Assembly: GCA_025060195.1 (NCBI GenBank)
Contig: JANXCQ010000022.1
Coordinates: 16,496-80,495 of the forward strand
From: Gemmatales bacterium
GTDB taxonomy: Bacteria; Planctomycetota; Planctomycetia; Gemmatales; HRBIN36
Direction: 5' to 3'
DNA length: 64,000 nt
In this document: positions 54,868-63,359 of the stretch, piece after piece
Numbering within the stretch: position 1 is the first letter of the stretch
How the letters are laid out: each line of letters begins with the position of its first letter
Made by a program: the position numbers and the translations under genes
Notes under the pieces: generated by a model
Told to the model about the DNA's origin: nothing
What the model saw: the letters and a program-made list of their open reading frames with translations, nothing else
The model's database searches: none

Positions 54868-54917
54868 CCGACGTCGGGTCTGTCTCCCCGGTCGCTTTCT
54901 CCCAGCGGGCGTCTCGC

Positions 54918-56849
54918 TTACTTCCAGCGCATGGCAAAAAATGCAGCCACTTTCTTCCAGCCGAGGAACCGTGCCAGGGCAGCATATTGCTTCGCCAAAG
55001 CGCGGATGGCTCGGGGCCCCGAGGGAGGGATTCCAGCCAAGATCACACCCACGAGGGATCCGATCAGGTACCAAATGGCCAAGGCTACTCCCGGAAAGCG
55101 AGGCAAAACCCCGGCGCCTGCCCGTTGCAGCAAATAGGCAAGCATCGGCTCGATACGTTCCAGCGCCATCGCGGCGATTAACCCCGCGATCAGGCCCAGA
55201 ACTCCCCCTCCCAGCAATCCGCTCAGCGCGTCTTGCCAAGCACGTTCCCGTCGCCACATCTGCCATGATGTCCATACCGCGAGCAACAAAGCCATTGTGC
55301 CGGTCAGCAACCATCGATACGCCGCTGTGACGGGCGCTGGGATCAGGGATCCGACTACCGACCAATGCCGTTGGCGGTCGAGGCTTAGCAGGTCTGGCCA
55401 AGCTAAAAGAGCACGTAGCGCTGCCCCGGCCAGGCCACAAACTAAACTTCCCATGAACATATACACGGCCCGGTGCACTTCTGGCTCGGGATACTCCACG
55501 AATACAGGAAGCTTCAGCCGCTGTCCCCCGTTGCCCTCCACGAGTAATTCGGTCTGATACTTGCCAGGTCGCGGCAGTGCGTCGGGCATCACTGTGACTT
55601 GGAAGTATGTCTCGCGCGGGCCGTAGATGGTGCTCGGCTCGACCGCTAGCCAAGGAACGGTTGTCGCGACCTTGGCATAGATCCATTTCGGGTCCGGCGA
55701 GCGATATTTGACCTTATAAGAAACAGGTTGTGCCGCTTCCGGCAACAAGCTGCAACTAATGCACGCAGGTTCCAGCTCTAACCGCGGTGGTGCGACCAAA
55801 CCTAATGCCTCGTAAAACTGTTGCACGGCCGCGATGCCCGGAGCCAACTCTCCAGCCACGGGCCAGACCCAACGGTTTTGCTCAAACCACTGTTGCACCA
55901 CCCCCGCGTGGAGCAGCCGCGCGGCGTCTTTGGCGCGGTGGCGCATGGCCTTGGCCAAGCTCCGCGGATCGGCCAAACCACGAAACGGTTCCTGGGCGAA
56001 GGGGATCGCCGCGACCTCGAAATCTACTGGGATCTCTACCACACCGCCGTTTGTCTCGAGAATGAGCCGCGTATGGTACGCCTGTCCGGCGGGCAGGCCC
56101 TCGGCCACGACGGTAATGCCCAACTCTTGAGACCTCACCACATGCAATTTATAGACGCCATTCTGCGCCCGTGCTGCGGCGGAACTTGGCCGATTCGCGT
56201 GTACCTTCGGTCCGACCGGAGCAGTATCGGCTGGGCTCAAGCCGTCAGCCTCCAGCAACTCAGCGACAGGGATGTCGTCGCCTTGCACGTTCCGCGGGCG
56301 CTCTACCGTGTCGCGCACTGGCTCTACGCCGCGAACCTCCAACCAGCCGGTTTCTTCGACTCGGAGCCTACCCCGGAGCAACCGATGTCCCTTGTTGCTA
56401 ATCCGTAGCACCAGTGTGCGACGTTGACCTACAGAGAGACGACCGAATTGCAGTTTTCGCGGACTGTAGTCCAGCTCAGGGCGAATGGGAACTTGTGTCG
56501 GCAAGGTGGATAAAAACTCGTCCAGCGCCTCTTCCAAATCCGCATTGCGCCGGAGTATTTCCCAAGCAGCATGGGCAACGTCACCACGCCCAATCGCAGC
56601 AAAGAACTGCTGAAAGGCTCCTTCCCGCAGGAGTTTACAAGCAGCAGACCACTCCGCGGCACAAGCTTGTACGAATTCGTCAAAAGTGCGACAGCGCCGA
56701 CCCGACGGGAAGGTGAACTCTCGGCCCAATTCCCAGGGTTCGCTTATTCCGGCCTGCACAAACCGCAGGTCTTGTCCGTCGAAGTAACAGAACGCCGCCT
56801 CGGCGGGATTAGCTCGACGACAGCGCGGACAAAACCGAATGTCACTCAT
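54918..56849 (-). CDS. Zinc-ribbon membrane protein with extracytoplasmic-type beta domains
   Basis: 643 residues. An N-terminal zinc-ribbon-like CPRC at 7-10 with AFCYFDGQ (Cys and Asp) is followed by a helical region with FDEFVQACAAEW near 60-80. Two beta-rich domains come next (RRTLVLRISNKGHRLLRGRLRVEETGWL; KVKYRSPDPKWIYAKVATTVPWLAVEPSTIYGPRETYFQVTVMP). The last 180 residues are membrane: YMFMGSLVCGLAGAALRALLAW, TMALLLAVWTSWQMW, GLLGGGVLGLIAGLIAAMAL, ALAIWYLIGSLVGVILAGI. No named family. It follows the FHA gene by 50 bases. Together they look like a planctomycetal membrane signalling or scaffold unit, by inference. Confidence 0.65.
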   Translation of the reverse strand: MSDIRFCPRCRRANPAEAAFCYFDGQDLRFVQAGISEPWELGREFTFPSGRRCRTFDEFVQACAAEWSAACKLLREGAFQQFFAAIGRGDVAHAAWEILRRNADLEEALDEFLSTLPTQVPIRPELDYSPRKLQFGRLSVGQRRTLVLRISNKGHRLLRGRLRVEETGWLEVRGVEPVRDTVERPRNVQGDDIPVAELLEADGLSPADTAPVGPKVHANRPSSAAARAQNGVYKLHVVRSQELGITVVAEGLPAGQAYHTRLILETNGGVVEIPVDFEVAAIPFAQEPFRGLADPRSLAKAMRHRAKDAARLLHAGVVQQWFEQNRWVWPVAGELAPGIAAVQQFYEALGLVAPPRLELEPACISCSLLPEAAQPVSYKVKYRSPDPKWIYAKVATTVPWLAVEPSTIYGPRETYFQVTVMPDALPRPGKYQTELLVEGNGGQRLKLPVFVEYPEPEVHRAVYMFMGSLVCGLAGAALRALLAWPDLLSLDRQRHWSVVGSLIPAPVTAAYRWLLTGTMALLLAVWTSWQMWRRERAWQDALSGLLGGGVLGLIAGLIAAMALERIEPMLAYLLQRAGAGVLPRFPGVALAIWYLIGSLVGVILAGIPPSGPRAIRALAKQYAALARFLGWKKVAAFFAMRWK

Positions 56850-56899
56850 TCAGTCCTCATCTCTGCCTGGGTCGTCTGCCCCCAGAGCCGCCGGACTCC

Positions 56900-57901
56900 T
56901 TAGTTTCCACCCCGTGGCCCAGCTTGGTCGGGAAGCAGGATCGCCTCGGGCACGGCACGAGTCGTCTCGCCTTCCCGCCGTCTTCCTAGGGGTGCTCTCG
57001 CCGTCCGGCGGGCTTGGCGCAGGTGGAACATGAGAACTTGGTCCCCCAGCTGAATTCGTGCCCCGTCGTTCAACTCCGCCACGTGACTCACCGGCTTCCC
57101 ATCCACTAAGGTGTGGTGCCCGGGTGCCCCTAAATTGACCAGGAGATATCTCCCATCCCGCGCCACGACCTTCGCGTGATATTTCTCGACCTTCATATCG
57201 CGTAAAAGCAAGATGTCCGCCTTTTCGTCGCGCCCGATAGTGGTCTCTGCTTTGAGAATGGCAAATTCCCACCCCTCGCGCCAACCCCGCAGTACTCGCA
57301 AGGTGGCAGGCTTCAAAGCTTCTTCCACCGCCGCGATGAGCGAGCCAATACACGCCCCCAGGATCATCAAGCCCACCGCTTGGCCCCAGACATAACTCAC
57401 CTCGCCCCGGCCCAACTCACTTAGCACCAGGGCGAACGAGGCCCCACCCACCAAGCCGCCGAGTGTTCCGCCTAACGCTCCATAACTCGTCTTCCGCCAC
57501 GAACGCGCCACATATCCTTCCCCCAGCCCCACTGCCACACCGAAAGCCATCCACCCCAAGCCCCGCGCTACCATAGTACTCAGCGTCCCAGGTAAGCCCG
57601 GCAGTTCCTGAAGGGCATAATTGATCCACTCGCCCGCAATGGCTCCCACTGCCCCACCCATCGCCCCGAATATTAACCCATGAACCCCCATCCGAAAGAA
57701 CCTGGGCCAAGACCAATCCAAGAGGGCTTCCCAACCCACCACCAGATAGCCAATCACCCCTCCCACTATACTACCGCCGAGTAACGTCGTGCTATACCAA
57801 GGCCAATCCACGGGCACTGCCAAACCAAACACGAGCCAGCCTACCAGCGCTCCCGCTGCCCCGAATATGCCGTTGTAATATATCCTCAGTAATCGCGTCA
57901 T
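56900..57901 (-). CDS. Membrane protein with C-terminal FHA domain
   Basis: 333 residues. The first 200 form glycine-rich membrane helices in repeated pairs (FGAAGALVGWLVFGLAV, LLGGSIVGGVIGYLVVG, FGAMGGAVGAIAGEWI, ALGGTLGGLVGGASFALVLSELG). Residues about 215-300 are an FHA domain: FAILKAETTIGRDEKADILLLRDMKVEKYHAKVVARDGRYLLVNLGAPGHHTLVDGKPVSHVAELNDGARIQLGDQVLMFH, with GR and the H-A-x-V core that bind phosphothreonine. It can recruit a phosphorylated partner to the membrane. Next gene encodes the zinc-ribbon membrane protein. Confidence 0.8.
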   Translation of the reverse strand: MTRLLRIYYNGIFGAAGALVGWLVFGLAVPVDWPWYSTTLLGGSIVGGVIGYLVVGWEALLDWSWPRFFRMGVHGLIFGAMGGAVGAIAGEWINYALQELPGLPGTLSTMVARGLGWMAFGVAVGLGEGYVARSWRKTSYGALGGTLGGLVGGASFALVLSELGRGEVSYVWGQAVGLMILGACIGSLIAAVEEALKPATLRVLRGWREGWEFAILKAETTIGRDEKADILLLRDMKVEKYHAKVVARDGRYLLVNLGAPGHHTLVDGKPVSHVAELNDGARIQLGDQVLMFHLRQARRTARAPLGRRREGETTRAVPEAILLPDQAGPRGGN

Positions 57902-57983
57902 CCCCTACGCCCTGAACAACCAAAGAAGAGCTTTCGTATAACGCACGCCGTCGCCCAAGCCGAAGCAATCTCCGAGGAATTGT

Positions 57984-58466
57984 ATGACCCACGATGACTA
58001 CACGCCCAGCCTCCCCGAGGAGTTGCGTTCCCTAGCGGCTGGCTTTCCCGTGACAATCACTTTTCCCGTGCAATGGGGCGAAATGGACTACTACCGCCAC
58101 GTCAACAACGTCGCTTACTTTCGTTATTTTGAAAATGCTCGGGCCGCCTATTTCCGTGCAGTCGGCTGGCCCGAGATCGAAGCCCGGACTGGAATCGGCC
58201 CTATCTTGGCCTCGGCCGAGTGCCGCTTTCGCGTTGCCCTAACTTATCCTGACCTGGTCAGCGTCGCCATTCGGGTCGTCCCCCCGCTGCAGCAAGACCG
58301 CTTCCTCATGGAGTGCCGAATTCTTAGCCACAAGCTCCTCGCCCTGGCCGCCGAGGCAAAAGGCATCATCGTCGCTTACCACTACGCCGACCAGCGGAAA
58401 GCCTCGCTTCCCAGCGAACTCTGTGCACGTATCAGCCAGCTCGAAGCTTGGGCTGCACCGCCCTAA
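57984..58466 (+). CDS. Acyl-CoA thioesterase (4HBT, YbgC-like)
   Basis: 160 residues. The hot-dog signature FPVQWGEMDYYRHVNNVAYFRYFENARAAYFR has the Asp-in-GEMD (usual catalytic D) and HVNN. RFRVALTYPDLVSVAIRV and FLMECRILSHKLLALAAEAKGIIVAYHYADQRKASLP follow. It hydrolyses acyl-CoA or acyl-ACP thioesters. Divergent from the FHA gene, single gene. Confidence 0.85.
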   Translation: MTHDDYTPSLPEELRSLAAGFPVTITFPVQWGEMDYYRHVNNVAYFRYFENARAAYFRAVGWPEIEARTGIGPILASAECRFRVALTYPDLVSVAIRVVPPLQQDRFLMECRILSHKLLALAAEAKGIIVAYHYADQRKASLPSELCARISQLEAWAAPP

Positions 58467-58854
58467 TCTCCCTAAGGAGGGAAAACGCAAACTATTGCCA
58501 GTTCACCACTTACACTCATTTCCCTGCCCTTTTCCCAGCCGTTTTTCTTCGTAGAATATTGTGTCAGGTTCTTGATGGCCAAGAACCTACCCATTCCAGC
58601 GTCGGCAACCTCGACAGACAGCCGTTGCCGGGAGTCGACAGCTGTGAAGCTCGCGGGAGCAACAAGCAGCTGTCGTCCGTCCCTGCTGTGATTGCAACCC
58701 CCAACTGACCGGCTTACTAACACAAGAGCCGCGACGATCCACCCGAAACCGTATCAGCTTACAACTCTTTGTGCACGAGAGACCACGTAGAGACGACTAT
58801 CACTGAGGCCATCAGAAAAACTGAATAACTGTCCCCGTAAGGAGCGATGATACT
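58467..58854. promoter_or_regulatory. Intergenic region before dnaN, with a long inverted repeat
   Basis: CGACAGCTG (58636-58644) and CAGCTGTCG (58667-58675) are perfect nine-base arms, with a nested GCTC/GAGC hairpin between them. No run of T follows, so it is not a standard terminator. No cluster of DnaA boxes (TTATCCACA) is seen, and no other gene is supported. AGGAG lies ten bases before the GTG of dnaN. Confidence 0.45.
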
Positions 58855-59976
58855 GTGAAAGCAAAATTTGATCGCGAGGCCTTCTTGCAAGCCGCGAATG
58901 TAGTTAACACGGTCGTACCGACGCGCACCCCTAGACCGATTCTCGAAAACCTGCGGTTGACCCTTTCGGAAGATAAGGCACGCCTTCAGGGAACCGACTT
59001 GGAAGCGTTGGCACTCACCGTCGAAGTAAGGGGAGTGCACGTCGAGGAGCCAGGCGATGTCCTAGTACCTGCGGCTCAGTTGGTGCAAATGCTCCGAGCC
59101 ATGACCGACGAAGAAGTCGTGTTCGAAGGCTCCATACAAGGCGTATCGTTGCGGGGAGAGCACAGCGAATATGAGTTGCCTGCAGAAGACCCGCAGCTGT
59201 TTCCTGAGGTGGCCAGCTTTGAGGAAGGAGAAAGCCATCAGATGCAGGCCGGCTCGTTGCGTCAGCTTATCGAACGCGTCGTGTTCGCAGCAGCGCAGGA
59301 AAGTTTTCGCTACGCTATGAACGGAGTACTGTGGGAATTGGACGGAGAAAAGGTGCGGTTGGTGGCGACAGACGGTCGGCGCCTCGCGATAGCGGATGGC
59401 ATCGCAGTACCGCATGGGGGCCATAAGGCGCAAGGCACACCAGTAGTGCCAACACGGGCGATGACCATTCTGGAGCGCCATCTCGGCGATCCTGCAGAAC
59501 CAGTGTTCGTTCGCATGCGCAGCCAAGACTGCATGTTCAAGACATCAAGGCTAACCTTGCAAGCCCGCTTAGTGGAGGGTCGATTTCCCCCGTATCGCGA
59601 GGTCATTCCCAAGGCAGTCATCGCGAAAGCAACGTTGATAGCTGGACCATTTTTGGCTGCAGTAAAGCAGGCTGCCGTAGTCGCTGATCCAGAGCGCGGC
59701 TCAGGAGTGGACTTGACCTTCCAGAAGAACAAGGTGATCCTCGAAGCTACTTCGCAAGACCGTGGCGGCCGAGCCAAGGTGCAGTTGCCTATTGAGTATA
59801 GCGGCGAGAAAATCGAAATTCGCTTCAATCCGCGTTTTCTCATGGAGATGTTTGCCGTGTTGGAGCCTGACCAGGAGGTTCTCTTTGAGTTCCAGGGGCG
59901 CGAAAAAGCGGCAGCGTTTCGGGCAGGTAACGACTATCTGTACGTCGTTATGCCCATGAGTCGGGAAGCGGGCTAA
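58855..59976 (+). CDS. dnaN: DNA polymerase III beta sliding clamp
   Basis: 373 residues from a GTG. MKAKFDREAFLQAANVVNTVVPTRTPRPILENL, EVVFEGSIQGVSLRGEHSEYELPAEDPQLFPEV, ESFRYAMNGVLWELDGEKVRLVATDGRRLAIADG and the last-domain DYLYVVMPM match clamp architecture and length. It encircles DNA and tethers the replicase. It heads dnaN-DUF721-gyrB; dnaA is not next to it. Confidence 0.95.
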   Translation: MKAKFDREAFLQAANVVNTVVPTRTPRPILENLRLTLSEDKARLQGTDLEALALTVEVRGVHVEEPGDVLVPAAQLVQMLRAMTDEEVVFEGSIQGVSLRGEHSEYELPAEDPQLFPEVASFEEGESHQMQAGSLRQLIERVVFAAAQESFRYAMNGVLWELDGEKVRLVATDGRRLAIADGIAVPHGGHKAQGTPVVPTRAMTILERHLGDPAEPVFVRMRSQDCMFKTSRLTLQARLVEGRFPPYREVIPKAVIAKATLIAGPFLAAVKQAAVVADPERGSGVDLTFQKNKVILEATSQDRGGRAKVQLPIEYSGEKIEIRFNPRFLMEMFAVLEPDQEVLFEFQGREKAAAFRAGNDYLYVVMPMSREAG

Positions 59977-60100
59977 GCGCGGCTCGCGAGGCCCGCACAA
60001 ACAGTGGTGCCTTCGTCTCCAACAATGGGGACACACAGCAGGGTGGAGCCTGGGCGGAAGAAGCGCCCGGGCACAATGTGGGGATCTGAAGAGCCGAAAG

Positions 60101-60430
60101 ATGAGCGAATCCCACGGCGACATGGCGCAGGAACTTAGCGGCGGGCCGGTGCCCCTGGCGGAAGCCGTCGCCGAGGTTCTTTGGCGGCGCGGCTTACGTC
60201 ATGGGCGACGACGCCAGCATTTGGAAGCGGCGTGGCGTCGTGCTGTGCCTGCCGAGTGGGCCGACCGCCTCCGTTTAGGGAGTTGGCGCCACGGAGTACT
60301 CGAAGTCTATACCCAAGACGCTGCCCTGCTGCATCGGCTAGTGCACTTTGATGGCCCAGTGCTGCTGCGAGAACTCCAACGAGAACTCGGCACCGGCCAA
60401 GTAACACACATACGCTTTCGCCTGGGATAA
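60101..60430 (+). CDS. DUF721 protein, DciA-like
   Basis: 109 residues. Motifs: LAEAVAEVLWRRGLRHGRRRQHLEAAWRRAVPAEWADRLRLGSWRHGVLEVYTQDAALLHRLVHF then HIRFRLG. DUF721 proteins include DciA, the helicase-loading partner of DnaB in bacteria lacking DnaC. The place between dnaN and gyrB fits a replication role. Confidence 0.85.
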   Translation: MSESHGDMAQELSGGPVPLAEAVAEVLWRRGLRHGRRRQHLEAAWRRAVPAEWADRLRLGSWRHGVLEVYTQDAALLHRLVHFDGPVLLRELQRELGTGQVTHIRFRLG

Positions 60431-60530
60431 CTGCTGGCGGAGCGGTTGGTACTAAGCCGGGGCACAGAACTGGACAGTATTGAAGCACTGTCATCGCATA
60501 GACAACGCGGCTGAGGCCGCCTGGGGAACT

Positions 60531-63071
60531 ATGGAACACGAACACAAATCAACACAGCTTGTGGATAGCCACGAACTCCCATCTGCTATGAATGCCGGCT
60601 CGAACACCGCTACGCGAGCCAACGGAGAAGAGAGCAGTAGCACAAACGACACTACGTACACAGTCGCAAACATTGAGGTGCTCAAGAACGCCGCCCACGT
60701 CCGCGCGAACCCGGGGATGTATATCGGCGACGTCGGGCCCCGGGGCTTGCACCACCTGGTCTTTGAACTGGTGCACAACAGCGTGGATGAAGCGATGGCC
60801 GGCTACTGCAAGAACATCCACGTCAAAATTGGCGTGGATGGCAGCATTACCGTCGCCGACGATGGGCGAGGGATTCCGGTCGGCATGCATCCCACGGAAG
60901 GCCGCAATACCTTGGAATTAGTTATGTGTGAAGTCGGTGCGGGCGGCAAGTTCAAGAAGGACGTTTACGCCATGTCGGCCGGCTTGCATGGTATCGGGGT
61001 CAAGGCGGTCAATGCCCTGAGCGAGTGGCTCGAAGTCGAAGTTCGCCGGGATGGCAAAGTGTACCAGCAAGACTACGAACGGGGGGTGCCCGTTAGTGAG
61101 GTTCGCGAAATTGGGCTTGCGAAACGCACAGGCACGCGGATTACCTTTAAGCCCGACCCAGAGATTTTTCATGACCTGACTTTCGACTTTGAGACGCTGG
61201 CCAGCCGACTTCGCGAGTTAGCGTTTCTCAACAAGGGCCTCACCATCAAACTCACGGACGAACGCGACGGTCGCGAGGAAATCTACCACTACGACGGCGG
61301 GATCGTGGAGTTCGTCGAATGGCTCAACCGCGGGGAAGCCACCGTGCACAAACCCATCTATATCCACGAAGTGCGCGACGGGGTCTGGGTAGAAATTGCC
61401 TTCCAATATACCCATGGAGAAGACGAACGCGTTCATTCGTACGTCAACAACGTGCACACCCCGTTAGGCGGAACACACCTGACCGGATTTCGCGCTGCCC
61501 TCACCCGCACGGTCAACTCCTACGCCAACCGCGAAGGCCTGGTCAAGGAAGGCCTGAGCCTGACCGGCGAAGATTTCCGCGAAGGGCTGACAGCGATCGT
61601 CAGCGTGCGCGTCTCCCATCCGCAATTCGAGAGTCAGACCAAAGTACGCCTCAACAACCCAGAGGTCGAAGGTATCGTTACCAGTGTCACCAACGAACAC
61701 CTGAGCCGGTTTCTGGAAGAGAATCCCCAGGTGGCCAAGAAAATCGTTCAACGCGTCGCCCTGACCGCGGAAGCGCGCGAAGCCGCCGCCCGGGCCAGGA
61801 AACAGCTAAAAGAGAGGAAAAATATCCTCAACAGCAACGGCCTACCAGGCAAGCTCATGGACTGTACCTCCAAGAACCGCGATGAATGCGAACTATTTCT
61901 CGTCGAAGGGGACTCAGCAGGAGGCTCAGCCGACGGCGGCCGCGACCGCGTATTCCAAGCGATCCTCCCCTTACGAGGCAAAATCCTCAACGTCGAGAAA
62001 GCACGCCTCGACAAGATGCTTTCCAACGAAGAAATCTGCAACATCATCGCCGCCGTGGGCACGGACATCGGCGAAGACCAGGACGTCTCCAAACGCAATT
62101 ACGAGCGGATCATCATCCTGACCGACGCAGACGTGGATGGTAGCCACATTCGCACCCTGTTATTGACCTTCTTCTATCGCCAAATGCCCCGCCTTATCGC
62201 CGAGGGACACGTGTACCTCGCGCAGCCGCCGTTGTACAAGATCACGGAGAAAAACCAAGTCCGTTATGTCCAGACACAGGAAGAAATGAACCGCGAACTG
62301 CTAACGCGGGGCCTACGCGGGGCACGACTGCGCCAGTTGGAACCGGAGCGTGTCTTTGAAGGCGAACAGTTACGCCAGTTGGTCGAAGTCTTAGCACACC
62401 TGGAAGAAGCCATGCGTATCCTGGAGCGGCGGGGCTTCAGTCTCAGCTTGCTACTGAGTAAGGCCCAACAAACAGAGCGTGGTTGGCAAGTGCCTCAATT
62501 CCGCGTGGTCATCGGCACGCAAGAATACTGGTTCACCAACGCCGCCGAGGTGGACGCATTCGTACGCGCCGAAAAGGCACGACGCGGTGCGGAGTTGGAA
62601 GTCGCCGACGAAGTGGCGAGCAACGAACAACGGGACACGATTGAGGTTCAGGAGCTGCACGAAGTAAAAACGCTAACACGGAATCTGGAAAAACTCCGGC
62701 AACTCGGCCTGGACGCCGATTGTCTCATGCCGCCGAAGTCGATCGCAGGTCAAGAGCCACCACCTCGCTTCCTCCTGGAGAGCGACTCCAAAACACACCC
62801 ATTATTGCATCTGCGCGATGTGCCCGCGTTGATTCGCCAACTCGGCGAGAAGGGCCGAACTATCACACGCTTCAAAGGCCTCGGCGAAATGAACCCAGAA
62901 GAACTCTGGGAGACCACGCTCGACCCAGCCCGCCGAACCCTCCTCAAGGTGCAGCTCTCCGACGCCATGAAAGCCGACGAAATGTTCCGCGTCCTCATGG
63001 GCGAGCACGTCGAACCACGGCGCGAATTCATCGAGAAACACGCGCTGGAAGTTCGCAATCTCGACGTCTAA
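60531..63071 (+). CDS. gyrB: DNA gyrase subunit B
   Basis: 846 residues from ATG at 60531 with GGGG before it; an in-frame TTG at 60480 would add 17 residues. ATPase: LKNAAHVRANPGMYIGD, HNSVDEAMAGY, TVADDGRGIPVG, LHGIGVKAVNALSEWL. TOPRIM: CELFLVEGDSAGGSADGGRDR, LPLRGKILNVEKARLDKML and DADVDGSHIRTLLLTFFYR. A Gram-negative-type insert follows TOPRIM (about 600-770), then the terminal TRFKGLGEMNPEELWETTLDP. A ~50-residue polar extension precedes the ATPase. With GyrA it supercoils DNA using ATP. Confidence 0.96.
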   Translation: MEHEHKSTQLVDSHELPSAMNAGSNTATRANGEESSSTNDTTYTVANIEVLKNAAHVRANPGMYIGDVGPRGLHHLVFELVHNSVDEAMAGYCKNIHVKIGVDGSITVADDGRGIPVGMHPTEGRNTLELVMCEVGAGGKFKKDVYAMSAGLHGIGVKAVNALSEWLEVEVRRDGKVYQQDYERGVPVSEVREIGLAKRTGTRITFKPDPEIFHDLTFDFETLASRLRELAFLNKGLTIKLTDERDGREEIYHYDGGIVEFVEWLNRGEATVHKPIYIHEVRDGVWVEIAFQYTHGEDERVHSYVNNVHTPLGGTHLTGFRAALTRTVNSYANREGLVKEGLSLTGEDFREGLTAIVSVRVSHPQFESQTKVRLNNPEVEGIVTSVTNEHLSRFLEENPQVAKKIVQRVALTAEAREAAARARKQLKERKNILNSNGLPGKLMDCTSKNRDECELFLVEGDSAGGSADGGRDRVFQAILPLRGKILNVEKARLDKMLSNEEICNIIAAVGTDIGEDQDVSKRNYERIIILTDADVDGSHIRTLLLTFFYRQMPRLIAEGHVYLAQPPLYKITEKNQVRYVQTQEEMNRELLTRGLRGARLRQLEPERVFEGEQLRQLVEVLAHLEEAMRILERRGFSLSLLLSKAQQTERGWQVPQFRVVIGTQEYWFTNAAEVDAFVRAEKARRGAELEVADEVASNEQRDTIEVQELHEVKTLTRNLEKLRQLGLDADCLMPPKSIAGQEPPPRFLLESDSKTHPLLHLRDVPALIRQLGEKGRTITRFKGLGEMNPEELWETTLDPARRTLLKVQLSDAMKADEMFRVLMGEHVEPRREFIEKHALEVRNLDV

Positions 63072-63121
63072 CCAGAGCCGAATTCGCTTTATTCCAGGCC
63101 CAGCGCCATGGGACGACAAGG

Positions 63122-63141
63122 CGCCCCAAGACGATGGGGCG
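63122..63141 (+). terminator. Hairpin downstream of gyrB
   Basis: CGCCCCA and TGGGGCG pair around AGACGA, 51 bases after the gyrB stop. The T-run is short, so Rho-independent action is uncertain. GAGCG/CGCTC just after it makes a second, weaker hairpin. Confidence 0.4.
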
Positions 63142-63359
63142 TTGCGAGAGCGACTTCACGCTCAAGTTGTGATCCACGCGAGTACATCGCCGCCTACAAT
63201 GGCCCAGGCGAACACTAAGTAGCTTGGAAGAAGCTTGTGAGCATCGAAGTTGCGGCTGCCGAAATCAGGCATCGCTAGGAGTGCCAGGACCGCCATTGCA
63301 GGAGCCGCAGGAATGCTTCGGGAGCACAGGGACTACAACTTATCGGAGGACGGAGAGCC

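Noticed and set aside
58467..58854. Replication origin upstream of dnaN
   Set aside because: No DnaA-box cluster or AT-rich unwinding stretch. One box-like TGTGGATAG is found, inside gyrB.
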